Positions 1 through 9,601 of a DNA stretch of 15,796 nucleotides are shown here, piece by piece. The DNA is from an uncultured Rhodocyclaceae bacterium (lineage in GTDB: Bacteria > Pseudomonadota > Gammaproteobacteria > Burkholderiales > Rhodocyclaceae), in the NCBI GenBank assembly GCA_903930805.1, contig CAIYZZ010000074.1:1-15796 (forward strand), written 5' to 3'. Under the pieces are notes generated by a model. That model searched no databases. It saw only the letters and a program-made list of their open reading frames with translations, and had not been told where the DNA came from. Positions within the stretch are counted from its first letter, which is position 1; the number at the start of each line of letters is the position of its first letter. A program made the translations under genes and the position numbers.

Positions 1-1148
1 ACGCTTTCGAGCAAAGGCAAAATGGCGGAGGCTGCCTTTTCGGACGTGTCCTGGCGCAACTGCCGATGCATATCGGTGAACAAGTTGATCAGGCGCGTCC
101 TCACTTCAGTATCCACAACTTGGTTGCCCAACGCCTGAGCGAGGTTTTCGGGCGTTGCGGCGTCCTGCAGGAATTCGGGGACGACAAAACGTCCGGCAAG
201 AATATTGGGCAACCCGACCCAGGGTTGGTAGCGCATGCGCCGCATCAAACGCCACGACCACGTCGACATGCGGTAGGCGATTACCATCGGAGCCTTGAGT
301 AATGCGGCTTCGAGCGTGGCAGTGCCGCTGGCAACCAGCGCCGCGTCACAGGCCGCCAGCGCATCTTGGGCATGGCCGAACAGCATCTTGATCGGCCATT
401 CCTGCGCGTTTTGCACCCAGATTTCGTTTTCGAACAGATTGCGGGTTTCGCGCGAAACGAGCGGCACGAGAAACACCGCAGCGGGGAAGCGCTCACGCAA
501 GAGGCCTGCCGTGCGGATGAAGCTTGCGGCCATGTAACTGACTTCCGATTGCCGGCTGCCCGGCAACAGTGCAAATACCGGGCTGGCGGCGGCCGGCAGA
601 TCAAGCCGCTCACGCGCGGCGACACGATCGACTTCCAATGGCAATACATCGGCCAGCGGGTGGCCAACGTAGCTGACGGCCACATCGTGTTTCTGGTAGA
701 TGGCGGGTTCGAATGGAAACAAGGCCAGCAGTCGATCGACCGCCTGCGCGATCCGTCGCACGCGACCGCCACGCCAGGCCCAGACCGATGGACTGACATA
801 ATGCACGGTGTGAATGCCGGCGCGCTTGAGCCGGGCCTCCAGCCACAGGTTGAAATCAGGTGCGTCGACGCCGATGAAAACATCGGGAGGATCGGCCAGC
901 AAGCGCTTGAGCAACGCACGCCGTACGCCGGCAATCTTGCGGTAATGCCGCAGCACCTCGGCATAACCACGCACCGCCAGAGTTTCTGCCGGCCACCAGG
1001 CATCGAAACCGGCACGCTGCATCTTCGGCCCGCCGATGCCGCAAAAGTCGGCGTCGGGGAGACGGCGACGCAGGGCTTCGATCAGGTGTGCGGCCAGCAG
1101 GTCACCTGAGGCTTCGCCAGCCACTAGTGCAATACGGGTTCGCGTCAT
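1..1148 (-). CDS. lpxB: Lipid-A-disaccharide synthase LpxB (3' end cut by window edge)
   Basis: LpxB is a peripheral inner-membrane glycosyltransferase (GT19 family). It joins UDP-2,3-diacylglucosamine and lipid X (2,3-diacylglucosamine 1-phosphate) into the lipid A disaccharide. I translated the frame by hand: it begins MTRTRIALVAGEASGD and stays open to the window edge, giving 382 complete codons. Family motifs are in order: GEASGD (about 11-16), GVDAPDFN (about 93), HYVSPSVWAWR, FPFE, VGHPLAD, LLPGSRQSE, and GTATLEAALLKAPMVIAY near residue 290. E. coli LpxB is about 382 residues, so only a few C-terminal residues and the stop should be missing. The ATG directly abuts the TAA of lpxA (TAAATG), so translation is probably coupled. 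It is the last gene of the operon visible here. Confidence 0.96.
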   Translation of the reverse strand, partial: MTRTRIALVAGEASGDLLAAHLIEALRRRLPDADFCGIGGPKMQRAGFDAWWPAETLAVRGYAEVLRHYRKIAGVRRALLKRLLADPPDVFIGVDAPDFNLWLEARLKRAGIHTVHYVSPSVWAWRGGRVRRIAQAVDRLLALFPFEPAIYQKHDVAVSYVGHPLADVLPLEVDRVAARERLDLPAAASPVFALLPGSRQSEVSYMAASFIRTAGLLRERFPAAVFLVPLVSRETRNLFENEIWVQNAQEWPIKMLFGHAQDALAACDAALVASGTATLEAALLKAPMVIAYRMSTWSWRLMRRMRYQPWVGLPNILAGRFVVPEFLQDAATPENLAQALGNQVVDTEVRTRLINLFTDMHRQLRQDTSEKAASAILPLLES

Positions 1149-1937
1149 TTAACGGATGAGACCGCGCCCGGGCGTTGCGAGAAAGTCCGCCAGGGGTGCC
1201 AGCGCGGGCTCATCACCGGCCGCAGCGACAATCGTAGCGGTGGCCTCTTCCAGTTTGAGCCCGCTGCGATAGAGGGTTTTGTAGGCACGGCGCAATGCCG
1301 TAATGGCCTCTGGAGAAAACCCGCGTCGTTTCAGGCCTTCACTATTGATGCCGTGCGGGGTAGCCGGATTGCCGGCAGCAGTGACAAACGGCGGTACGTC
1401 TTGCAGCAGTATCGTACCCATCGCCGTGAGACAGTGGACACCGATGCGCACGAATTGATGCACGACGGTGAAGCCGCCGAGGATCGCCCAGTCACCGACA
1501 TGCACATGGCCCGCCAATTGCGCGTTGTTGGCGAAGATGGTGTGGTCGCCGACCTGGCAATCATGGGCCAGATGCACGTAGGCCATTATCCAGTTGTCGC
1601 TGCCGACACGAGTCACGCCTACATCCTGCGCCGTGCCGCGATTGAAAGTGCAGAACTCGCGAATGGTATTGCGGTCACCGATTTCCAGCCGTGTCGGCTC
1701 ACCGCCGTACTTCTTGTCCTGCGGTTCGGCACCGAGCGAAGAAAACTGGAAGATGCGGTTGTCGCGGCCAATACGCGTCGGACCTTCGATCACGACGTGC
1801 GGACCAACCGTGGTGCCGTCGCCGATCTCAACTCCGGCACCGATCACCGCATAGGCACCGATGCTGACGTTTTCACCCAGTTGCGCGCCCGGATCGATCA
1901 GCGCGGTGGGGTGGATTAATGCTGGCACGTCACGCAT
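1149..1937 (-). CDS. lpxA: UDP-N-acetylglucosamine 3-O-acyltransferase LpxA
   Basis: LpxA is a cytoplasmic homotrimeric left-handed beta-helix enzyme. It transfers a 3-hydroxyacyl chain from acyl carrier protein to the 3-OH of UDP-GlcNAc, the first step of lipid A synthesis. The protein is 262 residues, the same length as E. coli LpxA, and aligns with it without gaps over the stretches I compared. Hexapeptide repeats (such as [20 protein letters not shown]) fill roughly residues 10-180, followed by a helical C-terminus. Catalytic His125 (VHLAHDC) is present, as are Lys76, His122, His144 and His160. Position 173, the acyl-chain ruler that is Gly in E. coli, is Met here. This predicts a preference for 3-hydroxydecanoyl chains (see findings). 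Its ATG overlaps the 3' end of fabZ by 8 bp, and its TAA abuts the lpxB ATG. Confidence 0.98.
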   Translation of the reverse strand: MRDVPALIHPTALIDPGAQLGENVSIGAYAVIGAGVEIGDGTTVGPHVVIEGPTRIGRDNRIFQFSSLGAEPQDKKYGGEPTRLEIGDRNTIREFCTFNRGTAQDVGVTRVGSDNWIMAYVHLAHDCQVGDHTIFANNAQLAGHVHVGDWAILGGFTVVHQFVRIGVHCLTAMGTILLQDVPPFVTAAGNPATPHGINSEGLKRRGFSPEAITALRRAYKTLYRSGLKLEEATATIVAAAGDEPALAPLADFLATPGRGLIR

Positions 1938-2379
1938 CCAGCTTGCGCACGGTGCACATCAATTCGGCTTCGGCGGCAACTAGGCCGTCCACCTTGGCCT
2001 GCGCGGCAAACTTCCAGATGCCACGCTTGTTAGCAATAATGGAAACTTCGAAAATCAGCTGATCGCCGGGGCTGACCGGACGTTTGAAACGCGCGCCGTC
2101 GATACCGACGAAGTAGTACACGGACTTGTCGTCCGGCTTGCCGCCCATGCTCTTGAACGAGAGGATCGCAGCCGTCTGGGCCAGCGCCTCAATGACCAGC
2201 ACACCCGGCATGACTGGGTGATGAGGATAATGGCCGGGGAAAAACGGCTCGTTCATGCTGACGTTCTTGAGCGCAGTGATACGCTCACCCGGCACGACAT
2301 CCAGGACACGATCCACCAACAGGAAGGGATAACGGTGGGGCAGATATTCCAGGATCTCGTGGATGTCCATCGGTGTCAT
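1930..2379 (-). CDS. fabZ: 3-hydroxyacyl-ACP dehydratase FabZ
   Basis: FabZ is a cytoplasmic hot-dog-fold dehydratase. It converts (3R)-hydroxyacyl-ACP to trans-2-enoyl-ACP in fatty acid elongation. It competes with LpxA and LpxD for the same hydroxyacyl-ACP pool, which makes its place between lpxD and lpxA meaningful. The protein has 149 residues. The catalytic segment [20 protein letters not shown] gives active-site His50 and Glu64, matching His54 and Glu68 of the E. coli enzyme. The chosen ATG overlaps the lpxD TGA by 4 bp (ATGA). A GGAG lies 8 nt upstream, which favours it over the ATG three codons later. The 3' end overlaps lpxA by 8 bp. FabA is unlikely given the sequence and the lpx context. 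Confidence 0.98.
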   Translation of the reverse strand: MTPMDIHEILEYLPHRYPFLLVDRVLDVVPGERITALKNVSMNEPFFPGHYPHHPVMPGVLVIEALAQTAAILSFKSMGGKPDDKSVYYFVGIDGARFKRPVSPGDQLIFEVSIIANKRGIWKFAAQAKVDGLVAAEAELMCTVRKLDA

Positions 2380-3407
2380 GTATTTTTCTCCAGTTCAGCC
2401 AGACGCTTTTCGAGGGCGCGTATTTTATCGGCCATCGCGTCTAGATGGCGCAAGCGTGAAAAGTTCTTCAGCCAATCGGCGTGTGCCATGAAGGGCACGG
2501 TGCCGGTGTAGCTGCCGGGTGTCGTGATCGATTTGGCAACCAGGGTGCCGGAGGAAACATGCACGCCATCCGCCAGCGTCAGGTGCCCGAGGATGATCGC
2601 ACCCCCGCCCACCGTACAGCCAGCACCGATTTTCGCACTGCCGGCGATGCCGACGCAGCCTGCCATGGCGGTATGCGCGCCAATACGGACATTGTGGCCA
2701 ACCTGAATCTGGTTATCGAGCTTTACGCCATCCTCGATCACCGTATCTTCCAGCGCTCCCCGGTCGATGGTCGTGTTGGCACCGATCTCAACATCGTCAC
2801 CAATCATTACCCTGCCGGTCTGGGCAATCTTGACCCATGCTCCCGTCGCTTCCTGCGCGAAACCGAAGCCGTCGGCACCGATCACAGCACCGGAATGGAT
2901 GATGGCACGCCGACCGATATGGCAATCTGCATAGACGGTGACTCCCGGATACAAGTAGCTGTCAGCACCGATGCAACTGCCCGCCCCGATGCGGCACTGT
3001 GCGCCGATTACAACGTTTTCTTCCATCTCGACACCTGGGCCGACCCAAACCTGCGGACCGATGCTACTACTGGCCGGTACGACTGACTCGACTACGGAAG
3101 AAGGATGGATGCCTGGTATCGGTGGCGACATTTCAGCCAGCCACTGCGAGACACGCGCAAAATACAAATAGGGCTGCGGGGTAACAATCACGGCAACTGG
3201 ACAATGATCAGCCATTTCGGCTGCGAGGATTACTGCAGCTGCACGTGTCGTTCCGAGTTTGGCACAGTATTGCGGGTTGGCAAGAAAGCTCAGCTGCTCG
3301 TGGGTCGCTGCACCAAGCGTCGCCAAACTATTTACGGTTAGCTTCCCGTTCCCCCTCAGCTCGCCGCCAAAACGGGCGATGATTTCCTCAAGGCGCCGGA
3401 CCACCAC
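2376..3407 (-). CDS. lpxD: UDP-3-O-(3-hydroxyacyl)glucosamine N-acyltransferase LpxD
   Basis: LpxD adds the second 3-hydroxyacyl chain, from ACP to the 2-amino group of UDP-3-O-acylglucosamine, in lipid A synthesis in the cytoplasm. The protein has 343 residues (E. coli 341). An N-terminal uridine-binding domain covers about 1-100. A left-handed beta-helix of hexapeptide repeats covers about 105-290 ([28 protein letters not shown]). A C-terminal coiled helix ([11 protein letters not shown]) ends the protein. Catalytic His is His238 in VGHNV, matching His239 of E. coli. By alignment Leu289 stands at the E. coli ruler residue Met290. The start is a GTG at 3407, followed in frame by a second GTG, 9 nt after the skp stop; no ATG lies between them and the SD is weak. 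The exact first codon is therefore uncertain. The gene overlaps fabZ by 4 bp. Confidence 0.97.
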   Translation of the reverse strand: MVVRRLEEIIARFGGELRGNGKLTVNSLATLGAATHEQLSFLANPQYCAKLGTTRAAAVILAAEMADHCPVAVIVTPQPYLYFARVSQWLAEMSPPIPGIHPSSVVESVVPASSSIGPQVWVGPGVEMEENVVIGAQCRIGAGSCIGADSYLYPGVTVYADCHIGRRAIIHSGAVIGADGFGFAQEATGAWVKIAQTGRVMIGDDVEIGANTTIDRGALEDTVIEDGVKLDNQIQVGHNVRIGAHTAMAGCVGIAGSAKIGAGCTVGGGAIILGHLTLADGVHVSSGTLVAKSITTPGSYTGTVPFMAHADWLKNFSRLRHLDAMADKIRALEKRLAELEKNT

Positions 3408-3416
3408 GCACGCAAC

Positions 3417-3926
3417 TTACTTGGCTTGGGCACTGTCGCCCAAGGCTTTGATCACCTTGTCGGTGATATCGATGCGCGGGCTGAAGTAGACGGCTTCCTG
3501 CACGATCAGGTCATACTTTTCGGCCTCGGCGATCTGCCGGATGATCTTGTTGGCACGCTCGAAGATGGCCGCCATTTCCTCGTTCTGCCGCAGATTCAAA
3601 TCCTCGCGAAACTCGCGCTGCTTGCGCTGGAACTCACGATTGAGTTCGTTGAACTCGCGCTCTTTGGTACGTCGATCACTTTCGGACATAGTGACGGAGT
3701 TTTTCTCCACACCTTCCTGCATTGCCTGGAGTTTTTTCGACAACTGCTGCAACTCTGCATCGCGTTTCTCGAACTCTTTCTCAATCTTCTGCTTCGCCTT
3801 CTTGGCCTGTGGTGATTCGTTGACCACACGTTGCCCATTGACGAACCCCAGTTTGAATTCTGCCAGCGCCGGTGCTGCGATCAGTGTCAGGACAAAGGCG
3901 ACTACTATTGTAAGCGTGCGGTTCAT
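3417..3926 (-). CDS. skp: Periplasmic chaperone Skp (OmpH family)
   Basis: Skp is a trimeric periplasmic holdase that carries unfolded outer-membrane proteins from the Sec translocon toward the Bam complex. From the chosen ATG the protein has 169 residues. A signal peptide (MNRTLTIVVAFVLTLIAAPALA) has a likely cleavage after Ala22. A conserved LGFVNGQRV strand follows, then a long Lys/Glu/Gln/Arg-rich coiled-coil tentacle region (about 40-125). The C-terminal part of the trimerisation domain is SPRIDITDKVIKAL. A longer frame back to 3983 exists but lies inside bamA and would bury the signal peptide. GGGAG 5 nt upstream of the ATG at 3926 supports the shorter start; an adjacent ATG at 3929 is possible. 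It sits 13 bp after its functional partner bamA and 9 bp before lpxD, the usual proteobacterial order. Confidence 0.95.
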   Translation of the reverse strand: MNRTLTIVVAFVLTLIAAPALAEFKLGFVNGQRVVNESPQAKKAKQKIEKEFEKRDAELQQLSKKLQAMQEGVEKNSVTMSESDRRTKEREFNELNREFQRKQREFREDLNLRQNEEMAAIFERANKIIRQIAEAEKYDLIVQEAVYFSPRIDITDKVIKALGDSAQAK

Positions 3927-3939
3927 CATCTCTCCCATG

Positions 3940-6252
3940 TCAGAACGTGCTACCCATCTGGAACTGGAGTATCTGCGTTTCATCTCCGGACTTCTTGTTG
4001 AGTGGCTGCGCGAGACTGAACTTCAGGGGGCCCATCGGTGAAGTCCAGGCCAGCGAAAGACCGGCACTGTAGCGCAGTTCACCCAGATCCAGCTTCTGGC
4101 CAACACCCCAAACCCAGCCGGCATCGACAAAAGTACCCAAGCGCAGAGATTTGTCCTGACCGCTACCCGGCATGGGAAAAAGGAACTCGGCATTGGCCAC
4201 AAAGCGTCGGTCACCACCCAGACGGTCACCTGTTCCGCCCGTTCCAGTGAGACTACTATCGACTGGCCCCAACGAGCCCGGCTTATAACCGCGCACCGAA
4301 CCCACCCCACCCGCATAGTAGTACCGCCAGAACGGTAGCGGATCACTCCCAAAGCCGGCGGCGACGCCCAACTCGCCGTTGAGCATCAGCGTGTATTCGC
4401 GGCCGATCGGGAAATACTGCTGATACTGAAGGTTGGTTCGGTAATATCCCATGCTACTACCAAGTGCAAGTTCGCCACTCATCTTGATGACGGAACCCTT
4501 CATCGTGTAAATGCGGCTATCCAGCGTGTCCTTCGCCCAGCCGAGCGAGGCAATAAACCCGGCATATTGGTCACCGTTTGCAGTGATGAAATCTGTGTAA
4601 CGCTGGGGGGTGTTAGCGGTGAGCTTGATCGTGGTGTCATCATAGCTCAGACCAAAGTTGATCCTGTCATCCTCGCCAATCGGGAAGCCGTAGCTCACCC
4701 CGCCACCGTAAGACTTCGTGCCGTAGGATGCCACGGTGAGGGAAGCTGTGTTGGTATCCTTGTAGTAGACATTGAAACCACGACTGATGCCATCGACCGT
4801 GTAGTACGGATCCACGTAATTGAACGAATACAGCGTGTTGATCTTGCTGGTATTGAAGCCGACACCGACGTGCTTGCCGCTGCCGAACAGATTCTGCTGC
4901 TGCACCGAGCCGGATAACACCACGCCCTCGGTACTGGACAGGCCGGCACCGAGCATCATGCTACCGGTAGGCTTTTCCTTGACGTTGATGTTGACGTCAA
5001 CCTGATCGGTGGTGCCGGGCACCGCTGGAGTCTCGACCGTGACCTCATCGAAATATCCTAATCGATCGACGCGGGTGCGCGACTTGTTGATCTTCTCGCC
5101 GTCATACCAACCTGCTTCCATCTGGCGCATCTCGCGACGCACCACCTCGTCACGCGTCCGCGTGTTGCCCTGCACCTGGATGCGCCGCACATAGACGCGG
5201 CGCCCCGGATCAACAAACAGGGTAAAGGCGACCTGTTTCTTCTCCTTGTCGATTTCGGGGGCGGCATTCACGTTGGCGAAGGCATAACCATCATTGGAAA
5301 GGCGCTCGCTGATCGCCTTGGTAGTCCCTGTCACCAGTTCGCGCGAGAACATGGTGCCCGGTTTGATCGTGACCAGTTTGAGCAGCTCGTCCTCAGGCAA
5401 CAAAATTTCGCCCGCCAGCTTGACCGACGAAACCGAATATTGATCGCCCTCGTTGACATTGATAGCGATGTAGATGTCTTGCTTGTCTGTCGAAATCGAG
5501 ACCTGTGTCGACTCGATATTGAACTCAATATAGCCGCGATCAAGGTAATACGAGCGTATCGTTTCGAGATCACCTGATAGTTTCTGCTTGGAATACTGGT
5601 CGTTCTTCGTATACCAACTCAGCCATCCCGGCGTCGTCAGTTTGAACTGCTCAAGCAGATCTTTTTCCTTGAAAGCTTTGGCACCGACGATATTGATCTG
5701 CCTGATCTTGGCAATTTCTCCCTCGTCGACGGCAAACGTAATGCCGACGCGGTTACGCTCCAGAGGCGTAACCGTCGTAGTGATCTGGGTGGCGTAATGG
5801 CCTTGGGACAGATACTGGCGTTTGAGTTCCTGTTCGGCGCGTTCGACCAGTGAGCGGTCGAAAATGCGCGACTCCGACAACCCCACTTCACGCAAACCCT
5901 TGCGCAGTTGTTCCTTGTCGAACGCCTTGGTACCGATAAATTCGAGCGAGGCAATGGCAGGACGCTCTTCAACCAGCACCACCAGCACGTCGTTTTCCAC
6001 CTCGAGGCGCACATCCTTGAAAAAGCCGGTGCCGAACAGCGATTTGATCGCCTGGGCTGCCTTGTCATCGGTAAGCGTATCGCCCACCTTGACCGGCAGG
6101 TAACTGAAGACGGTACCCGCTTCGGTACGCTGAATGCCTTCGACGCGAATATCGCGTACCACGAAAGGATTTAAGGCCGCAGCACTCGACGCAATCAGCG
6201 CCAAGGACAAGCCTGCCAGAACACTGAGGATATTGGGATGATTACTTTTCAT
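3940..6252 (-). CDS. bamA: Outer membrane protein assembly factor BamA
   Basis: BamA is the Omp85-family core of the Bam complex. It folds and inserts beta-barrel proteins into the outer membrane. The protein has 770 residues. A signal peptide covers about 1-26 (cleavage likely at AAA-LNPF). Five POTRA repeats follow, about 27-427; POTRA1 starts FVVRDIRVEGIQRTEAGTVF, and VRRIQVQGNTRTRDEVVRREMRQME marks POTRA5. A 16-strand barrel then runs to the C-terminus. The L6 hallmark motif is VRGY at 653-656, and the last residue is Phe (QMGSTF), as expected for an outer-membrane barrel signal. The ATG lies 3 bp after the rseP stop without a clear Shine-Dalgarno, so coupling to rseP is likely. Downstream skp encodes the chaperone that delivers its clients. 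Confidence 0.98.
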   Translation of the reverse strand: MKSNHPNILSVLAGLSLALIASSAAALNPFVVRDIRVEGIQRTEAGTVFSYLPVKVGDTLTDDKAAQAIKSLFGTGFFKDVRLEVENDVLVVLVEERPAIASLEFIGTKAFDKEQLRKGLREVGLSESRIFDRSLVERAEQELKRQYLSQGHYATQITTTVTPLERNRVGITFAVDEGEIAKIRQINIVGAKAFKEKDLLEQFKLTTPGWLSWYTKNDQYSKQKLSGDLETIRSYYLDRGYIEFNIESTQVSISTDKQDIYIAINVNEGDQYSVSSVKLAGEILLPEDELLKLVTIKPGTMFSRELVTGTTKAISERLSNDGYAFANVNAAPEIDKEKKQVAFTLFVDPGRRVYVRRIQVQGNTRTRDEVVRREMRQMEAGWYDGEKINKSRTRVDRLGYFDEVTVETPAVPGTTDQVDVNINVKEKPTGSMMLGAGLSSTEGVVLSGSVQQQNLFGSGKHVGVGFNTSKINTLYSFNYVDPYYTVDGISRGFNVYYKDTNTASLTVASYGTKSYGGGVSYGFPIGEDDRINFGLSYDDTTIKLTANTPQRYTDFITANGDQYAGFIASLGWAKDTLDSRIYTMKGSVIKMSGELALGSSMGYYRTNLQYQQYFPIGREYTLMLNGELGVAAGFGSDPLPFWRYYYAGGVGSVRGYKPGSLGPVDSSLTGTGGTGDRLGGDRRFVANAEFLFPMPGSGQDKSLRLGTFVDAGWVWGVGQKLDLGELRYSAGLSLAWTSPMGPLKFSLAQPLNKKSGDETQILQFQMGSTF

Positions 6253-6255
6253 GCG

Positions 6256-7632
6256 TCAGCCGGAAACCAAACGATTGATATCATTGTAGAACGCCAGTGC
6301 CATCAGCAAGGCCAGCAGCGTCAAACCGATCTGCTGGCCGATTTCCATGACACGTTCGGAGAGCGGACCACCCTTTATAACTTCGACGAGATAATACATT
6401 AAGTGACCCCCATCCAGAACAGGGATGGGCAGCAAGTTGAGTACACCGAGACTAATACTGATGAGGGCGAGGAAGCGAAAAAAATGGTCGCTGCCCATGC
6501 GGGCGGACTGACCAGCGTAGTCGGCAATGGTAACCGGCCCAGAGACATTCTTGAGCGAAATCTCACCCATCAGCATGCGCCCCATCATGCGCAGACTCAG
6601 CACCGAGGTTTCCCAGGTTTGCGCCAGAGCACGCTGGAGTGACACGCCGACGCCATAGCGCACGGTTACCAGCGCATTTTTGCGTAACTCGGGATCGTCG
6701 CGCACGGCGATGCCAATGCGGGCAACGGGCTTACCGCCGCGTTCTTCGATGATCTCAGGCACAACCCTTACCTGTAATTGCATCGCCCCGCGCTGTACAT
6801 CCAGCGTCAGTTCGCGTGTGCCAGCCGCGCGGATACTGCGCGCCAGTTCATGCCAAGCTGCAATGGCCTGCCCGTCGAGTGCAATAATCCTGTCGTTTGG
6901 CAACAGGCCGGCGGCGGCGGCTGGAGAACCGACCTGTACATTGCCCAGCACCGGCGGCAAATCCGGCCGCATCAGTCGTAGCCCGAGCACCTGCATCGGA
7001 TCAGTTTCCAGCGCTTCGGTATCAAGTCGCCCAAGTTCGAGGCGATACACGGCAATGTTGCCCCGCGCATCGATGGTCTCGAGCTGCACGGTTTCGCGAT
7101 CCAAAATGTGCCGCAACATTTCCCAGCGCAGTTCCGTCCAGGTCGTCACCGGTATTCCGGACACGGAACGTGCCGTCTCGCCAGCGCCGACTTTTGCCTC
7201 AGCAGCCAGCGTGCCGGCAACGGGTGCCGCCAGTATCGGGCGTGGCTCTTCTACACCATTGATGAACAAAAACCAATACAGCACCACCGCGAAAAACAAG
7301 TTAGCCAGCGGGCCGGCAACAACAATCAAACTGCGTTTCAACACACTTTGACGATTGAAGGCCCGCCCCAACTCGTGCTTCGGCACTTCACCCTCACGCT
7401 CATCGAGCATCTTGACGTAACCACCCAAGGGAAAGACTGAGAGTGCCCACTCGGTAGCATCGCGCCCGTAACTTCGCATCCAGAGCGGTCGGCCGAACCC
7501 AACCGAAAAACGCAATATCTTGACATTGCAAGACCGCGCAGCTGCGTAGTGCCCCAACTCGTGAACGATGATCAGCACGCCGAGGGCGAGCAAGAATGCA
7601 CCCAGAATCCAGAGAAAGCCGACGAATGTCAT
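6256..7632 (-). CDS. rseP: Site-2 zinc metalloprotease RseP
   Basis: RseP is an inner-membrane M50 protease. In E. coli it performs the second cut of anti-sigma factor RseA, releasing sigma-E during envelope stress, and it also clears signal-peptide remnants. From the chosen ATG it has 458 residues. The first membrane segment carries the zinc motif HELGH (His24, Glu25, His28). A second hydrophobic segment around residue 105-125 contains [10 protein letters not shown]. Two periplasmic PDZ domains follow (about 135-212 and 227-297; the second has [20 protein letters not shown]). The third zinc ligand is Asp407 in PVLDGGH, and a final hydrophobic segment ends the protein. The ATG overlaps the dxr TGA by 4 bp, so I prefer it to a TTG three codons upstream. 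The first PDZ is less canonical ([14 protein letters not shown]). The proximity to bamA and skp fits envelope quality control. Confidence 0.97.
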   Translation of the reverse strand: MTFVGFLWILGAFLLALGVLIIVHELGHYAAARSCNVKILRFSVGFGRPLWMRSYGRDATEWALSVFPLGGYVKMLDEREGEVPKHELGRAFNRQSVLKRSLIVVAGPLANLFFAVVLYWFLFINGVEEPRPILAAPVAGTLAAEAKVGAGETARSVSGIPVTTWTELRWEMLRHILDRETVQLETIDARGNIAVYRLELGRLDTEALETDPMQVLGLRLMRPDLPPVLGNVQVGSPAAAAGLLPNDRIIALDGQAIAAWHELARSIRAAGTRELTLDVQRGAMQLQVRVVPEIIEERGGKPVARIGIAVRDDPELRKNALVTVRYGVGVSLQRALAQTWETSVLSLRMMGRMLMGEISLKNVSGPVTIADYAGQSARMGSDHFFRFLALISISLGVLNLLPIPVLDGGHLMYYLVEVIKGGPLSERVMEIGQQIGLTLLALLMALAFYNDINRLVSG

Positions 7633-8816
7633 GCCGGCCAACGCACCAAAAAGTCTTCGGCTACAGAACGGGCACGGGTATCGTCGGCCAGCACCGCCGA
7701 TAAATCGGGAATTTGAGCGATGGGCACGGCATCAAGCGTGGCTGCAATCACCTTGGCAATGGCAAGAAACGGCAAACGCCCATCCAGGAAGGCTGCTACC
7801 GCCACTTCATTGGCGGCATTCAGTATCGTGGCGGCATTACCACCGGCGCGCAAAGCGCGATAGGCCAAGGCAAGGCAGGGAAAGCGATCAAAATCGGGTT
7901 GCTCGAAACTGAGCTGGGCGATGGCCGGCAGATTCAGTGGCGCAACGCCCGCCGCGATGCGCTCGGGCCAGGCCAGCGCGTGAGCAATCGGTGTGCGCAT
8001 GTCCGGATTACCCAGCTCTGCCACCACCGAGCCATCAACGTACTGCACCAGCGAATGAATAACGCTTTGCGGATGAATCACCACCTCGATTTGATCAGGG
8101 GAAACATTGAACAGCCAGTGCGCCTCGATCACCTCCAGCCCCTTGTTCATCATGGTGGCCGAGTCGACGGAAATCTTGCGCCCCATGGCCCAGTTGGGGT
8201 GTGTGCATGCCTCGTCGGGCGTTACTGTTTTCAGTCGTTCGAGTGAGGAGGAACGGAACGGCCCACCCGATGCCGTCAGTAAAATATGGCTGACGCCGGC
8301 ACGTACCGGATCACCGGCATAGTCGGGGGGCAAGGACTGAAACACTGCGTTGTGCTCGCTATCGATCGGCAACAACACGGCGCCATGAGTGCGCACTTCA
8401 GCCATGAACAGCGCACCGGCCATCACCAGCACTTCCTTGTTCGCGAGGAGCACGCGCTTGCCTTGGCGGACAGCTGCCAGCGTCGGTTGCAGACCGGCAG
8501 CACCGACAATCGCGGCCATCACGGTATCGACTTCGGGCAACGCGGCAACGCGCTCCAGCGCCTGCGGCCCGGCCAGTACTTCTGTGTCCAGCCCTGCGCT
8601 GCGCAACCGACCGGCAAGCCCGGCCATATCCTTTTCCTGACCCACAACAGCATAGCGCGGCCGATGTTGCAGACATTGATCGAACAGGACATCAACGCGC
8701 GTGTTACCCGTCAGGGCGACCACTTCATAGCGGTCCGCATGACGCGCCACGACATCAAGCGTACTGACACCGATCGAGCCGGTTGCCCCCAGAACGGTCA
8801 GCTTCCGCCGCATCAT
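7629..8816 (-). CDS. dxr: 1-deoxy-D-xylulose 5-phosphate reductoisomerase Dxr (IspC)
   Basis: Dxr is a cytoplasmic NADPH- and Mn/Mg-dependent enzyme. It rearranges and reduces DXP to MEP, the committed step of non-mevalonate isoprenoid synthesis and the target of fosmidomycin. From the chosen ATG it has 395 residues (E. coli 398). The NADPH-binding GATGSIG is at 10-16. The metal-binding IDSEHNA supplies Asp152 and Glu154, with Glu228 in MNKGLE. The flexible-loop and substrate motifs [41 protein letters not shown] and HPQSVIHS are intact. The ATG overlaps the cdsA TGA by 4 bp (ATGA) and is preferred to a TTG four codons earlier. Dxr feeds isoprenoid units that UppS, two genes upstream, builds into the lipid carrier. 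Confidence 0.98.
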   Translation of the reverse strand: MMRRKLTVLGATGSIGVSTLDVVARHADRYEVVALTGNTRVDVLFDQCLQHRPRYAVVGQEKDMAGLAGRLRSAGLDTEVLAGPQALERVAALPEVDTVMAAIVGAAGLQPTLAAVRQGKRVLLANKEVLVMAGALFMAEVRTHGAVLLPIDSEHNAVFQSLPPDYAGDPVRAGVSHILLTASGGPFRSSSLERLKTVTPDEACTHPNWAMGRKISVDSATMMNKGLEVIEAHWLFNVSPDQIEVVIHPQSVIHSLVQYVDGSVVAELGNPDMRTPIAHALAWPERIAAGVAPLNLPAIAQLSFEQPDFDRFPCLALAYRALRAGGNAATILNAANEVAVAAFLDGRLPFLAIAKVIAATLDAVPIAQIPDLSAVLADDTRARSVAEDFLVRWPA

Positions 8817-9601
8817 TGTCCAATCCAATAGAAACTCAAAGCCGTCAGTGGCAGCGTCGATGTCAGACTGTCGATTCTGTCGAGGATTCCGCCATGACCG
8901 GGGAGCAATTGACTACTGTCTTTCATGCCCGCCTGGCGCTTGACCTGCGACTCGAACAAATCGCCGATGATGCTAAGCGCCGTGAACGTGAGCAGGAATC
9001 CAACCAGGGCTGACTTGTTTTCTCCCTGCATGGCGGGCAGGAACTGGCTCACCTCCAGCCCATACAAGACAACGGCAATCACCGCCCCGGCAACCCCCTC
9101 CCAGGTTTTTCCGGGGCTGATGGCAGGGGCCAGTTTATGTCGACCAAAAGCACGCCCGGTGAAGTATGCAGCGCTATCGGCAACCCAGACGGCGGCCATT
9201 ACGGCCAGCAACAACTGGGGGCTGCGGCCATGCAGGGCCACCATGGCTGCCCATGTCGGCACCAGCAGAATCCAGCCGATAACAAAGCCCATACCGCTCA
9301 GTCGCCATCCCAGTAGTAACCAGAGAGGGGCCACAACAACCCAGAACAGTGCGGCCACTGACCAGGCCAGCAGAAAACTATCATCCGGGCCAACCCGTAT
9401 CGCCAGACATGAGGCCGTCACCAGTCCCGCGAAAATTACCCGCGCCCGGGCGCTGGTTTTCATCAGCCCGGCCCACTCCCAAGCGCCCAGTGCAGCAACC
9501 ATGACAAAGACAAACCCGGCAAGATCTGGCGGCAACAAGAACAGGACGGCCAGGAAACCGGCAATGAGAAGTAGCGCGGTAGTGACCCGCGCCTTAAACA
9601 T
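8813..9601 (-). CDS. cdsA: Phosphatidate cytidylyltransferase CdsA
   Basis: CdsA (CDP-diglyceride synthase) is a polytopic inner-membrane enzyme. It makes CDP-diacylglycerol from phosphatidic acid and CTP, the branch point for all phospholipids. From the chosen ATG it has 262 residues with several hydrophobic segments, the first being residues about 6-25 ([19 protein letters not shown]). The family signature near the C-terminus, about 218-244, is intact: [11 protein letters not shown] then [13 protein letters not shown] longer in-frame extension to 9709 would run far into uppS and precede the membrane segment with a polar stretch, so I use the ATG at 9601. That ATG overlaps the uppS TAA by 8 bp. 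The 3' end overlaps dxr by 4 bp. Confidence 0.96.
   Translation of the reverse strand: MFKARVTTALLLIAGFLAVLFLLPPDLAGFVFVMVAALGAWEWAGLMKTSARARVIFAGLVTASCLAIRVGPDDSFLLAWSVAALFWVVVAPLWLLLGWRLSGMGFVIGWILLVPTWAAMVALHGRSPQLLLAVMAAVWVADSAAYFTGRAFGRHKLAPAISPGKTWEGVAGAVIAVVLYGLEVSQFLPAMQGENKSALVGFLLTFTALSIIGDLFESQVKRQAGMKDSSQLLPGHGGILDRIDSLTSTLPLTALSFYWIGQ

Noticed and set aside
366..1109. Long open frame on the plus strand opposite lpxB
   Set aside because: It lies wholly antisense to LpxB, which shows all family motifs. The product resembles no family and the frame is explained by GC-rich codon bias.
3927..3983. Longer N-terminus for Skp starting inside bamA
   Set aside because: It would place 19 mostly charged residues before a clear signal peptide. 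GGGAG is correctly placed for the internal ATG at 3926.
3926..6256. Sigma-E promoter before bamA or skp
   Set aside because: I looked for GGAAC-type -35 boxes with suitable -10 spacing on the minus strand near the envelope genes and found none convincing.
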